In this document: positions 63,912 through 64,000 of the stretch, one piece after another
Layout of the letters: the number at the start of each line of letters is the position of its first letter
How positions within the stretch are numbered: position 1 is the stretch's first letter
Translations under genes and position numbers: made by a program
The notes under the pieces: model-generated
The model's input: the letters and a program-made list of their open reading frames with translations, nothing else
Told to the model about the DNA's origin: nothing
The model's database searches: none
Assembly (NCBI RefSeq): GCF_003688895.1
Contig: NZ_REFV01000012.1
Coordinates: forward strand, 1 to 64,000
Origin: Dokdonia sinensis
Lineage (GTDB): Bacteria; Bacteroidota; Bacteroidia; Flavobacteriales; Flavobacteriaceae
Reading direction: 5' to 3'
Length of the DNA: 64,000 nucleotides

Positions 63912-64000
63912 TTACTCCGTTTTCAGACTTTCCACAGGATTTTTCATCGCGGTGGAGATGGTTCTTATACTCATTATGACGAGAGCCACAACAACCATCG
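63912..64000 (-). CDS. C-terminal end of a second FtsX-type permease (partial)
   Basis: The minus strand reads VVVALVIMSIRTISTAMKNPVESLKTE and then TAA (quoted only as the last 28 or so visible codons, broken by the window edge). A final hydrophobic helix followed by A(M/I)KNPVESLKTE is the usual end of MacB-like permeases; compare AALRNPIGALRKE at the end of the neighbouring permease. The start lies beyond the right edge. It is on the same strand as, and upstream of, the 796-residue permease, so the locus probably encodes several paralogous permeases. Confidence 0.8.
   Translation of the reverse strand, partial: MVVVALVIMSIRTISTAMKNPVESLKTE

Overview
The window looks like chromosome from a marine member of the Flavobacteriaceae (Bacteroidota). 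The evidence is the type IX secretion/gliding genes gldJ, porU and porV, an AT-rich background, Bacteroidota-type -7 promoter boxes (TAnnTTTG), few Shine-Dalgarno sites, many small lipoproteins, and a giant thrombospondin-type-3/Calx-beta surface protein. The style recalls Dokdonia-like genera, but this is an impression and was not tested.

Layout. (1) 1-15697, minus strand: one giant open gene, more than 5,200 codons, whose C-terminal end lies off the left edge. It has a signal peptide, alternating lectin-like and TSP3 calcium-binding segments, six Calx-beta-like units, and a near-identical 267-bp repeat array at the left edge. It is probably a type IX-secreted adhesin. (2) 16.4-21.4 kb: a GbsR/MarR-type regulator and a four-gene set (membrane protein, methyltransferase, TIGR01777 epimerase, SRPBCC protein) that share an upstream motif. 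Then come an ECF sigma factor, a small zinc anti-sigma-like protein and a convergent UbiA-like membrane protein. (3) 21.5-33 kb: gcvP, a ketoacyl synthase III, a methyltransferase, a glycosyltransferase, alkaline phosphatase, MlaE/MlaF-type lipid transport, murF and gldJ. (4) 33.2-42 kb: porU, porV, cdd, pdhA and a double-lipoyl pdhC. (5) 42-52.6 kb: M28 peptidase, SDR, SprT-like protein, mannose-1-phosphate guanylyltransferase, a DUF389 protein, tRNA-Val(GAC), a glycerol kinase-glycerol-3-phosphate dehydrogenase fusion, and a sodium/solute symporter. (6) 52.8-58.2 kb: galE, aldose epimerase, and a minus-strand metal-handling group (HYC_CC_PP, outer-membrane protein, double-HMA protein, NHL lipoprotein). 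(7) 58.3-64 kb: a lipoprotein, then TolC, an ABC ATPase and FtsX-type permeases of a MacB-like exporter. The last permease is cut by the right edge.

The most unusual feature runs across the whole window. A perfect palindrome, GCTTTCGCGAAAGC, occurs 16 times (12 inside genes, 4 between genes), with several degenerate copies. It has no stop codon in any frame and is translated in all three frames, as AFAKA, LSRK or FRES. Two copies share a longer, near-identical extension of about 56 bp. One of these lies in frame inside the TIGR01777 epimerase gene, which suggests a protein-coding palindromic element comparable to those of Rickettsia. One further copy seems to be split by a 21-bp GC-rich insert. 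Two GC-rich heptamer arrays (9 and 13 exact copies) follow stop codons directly.
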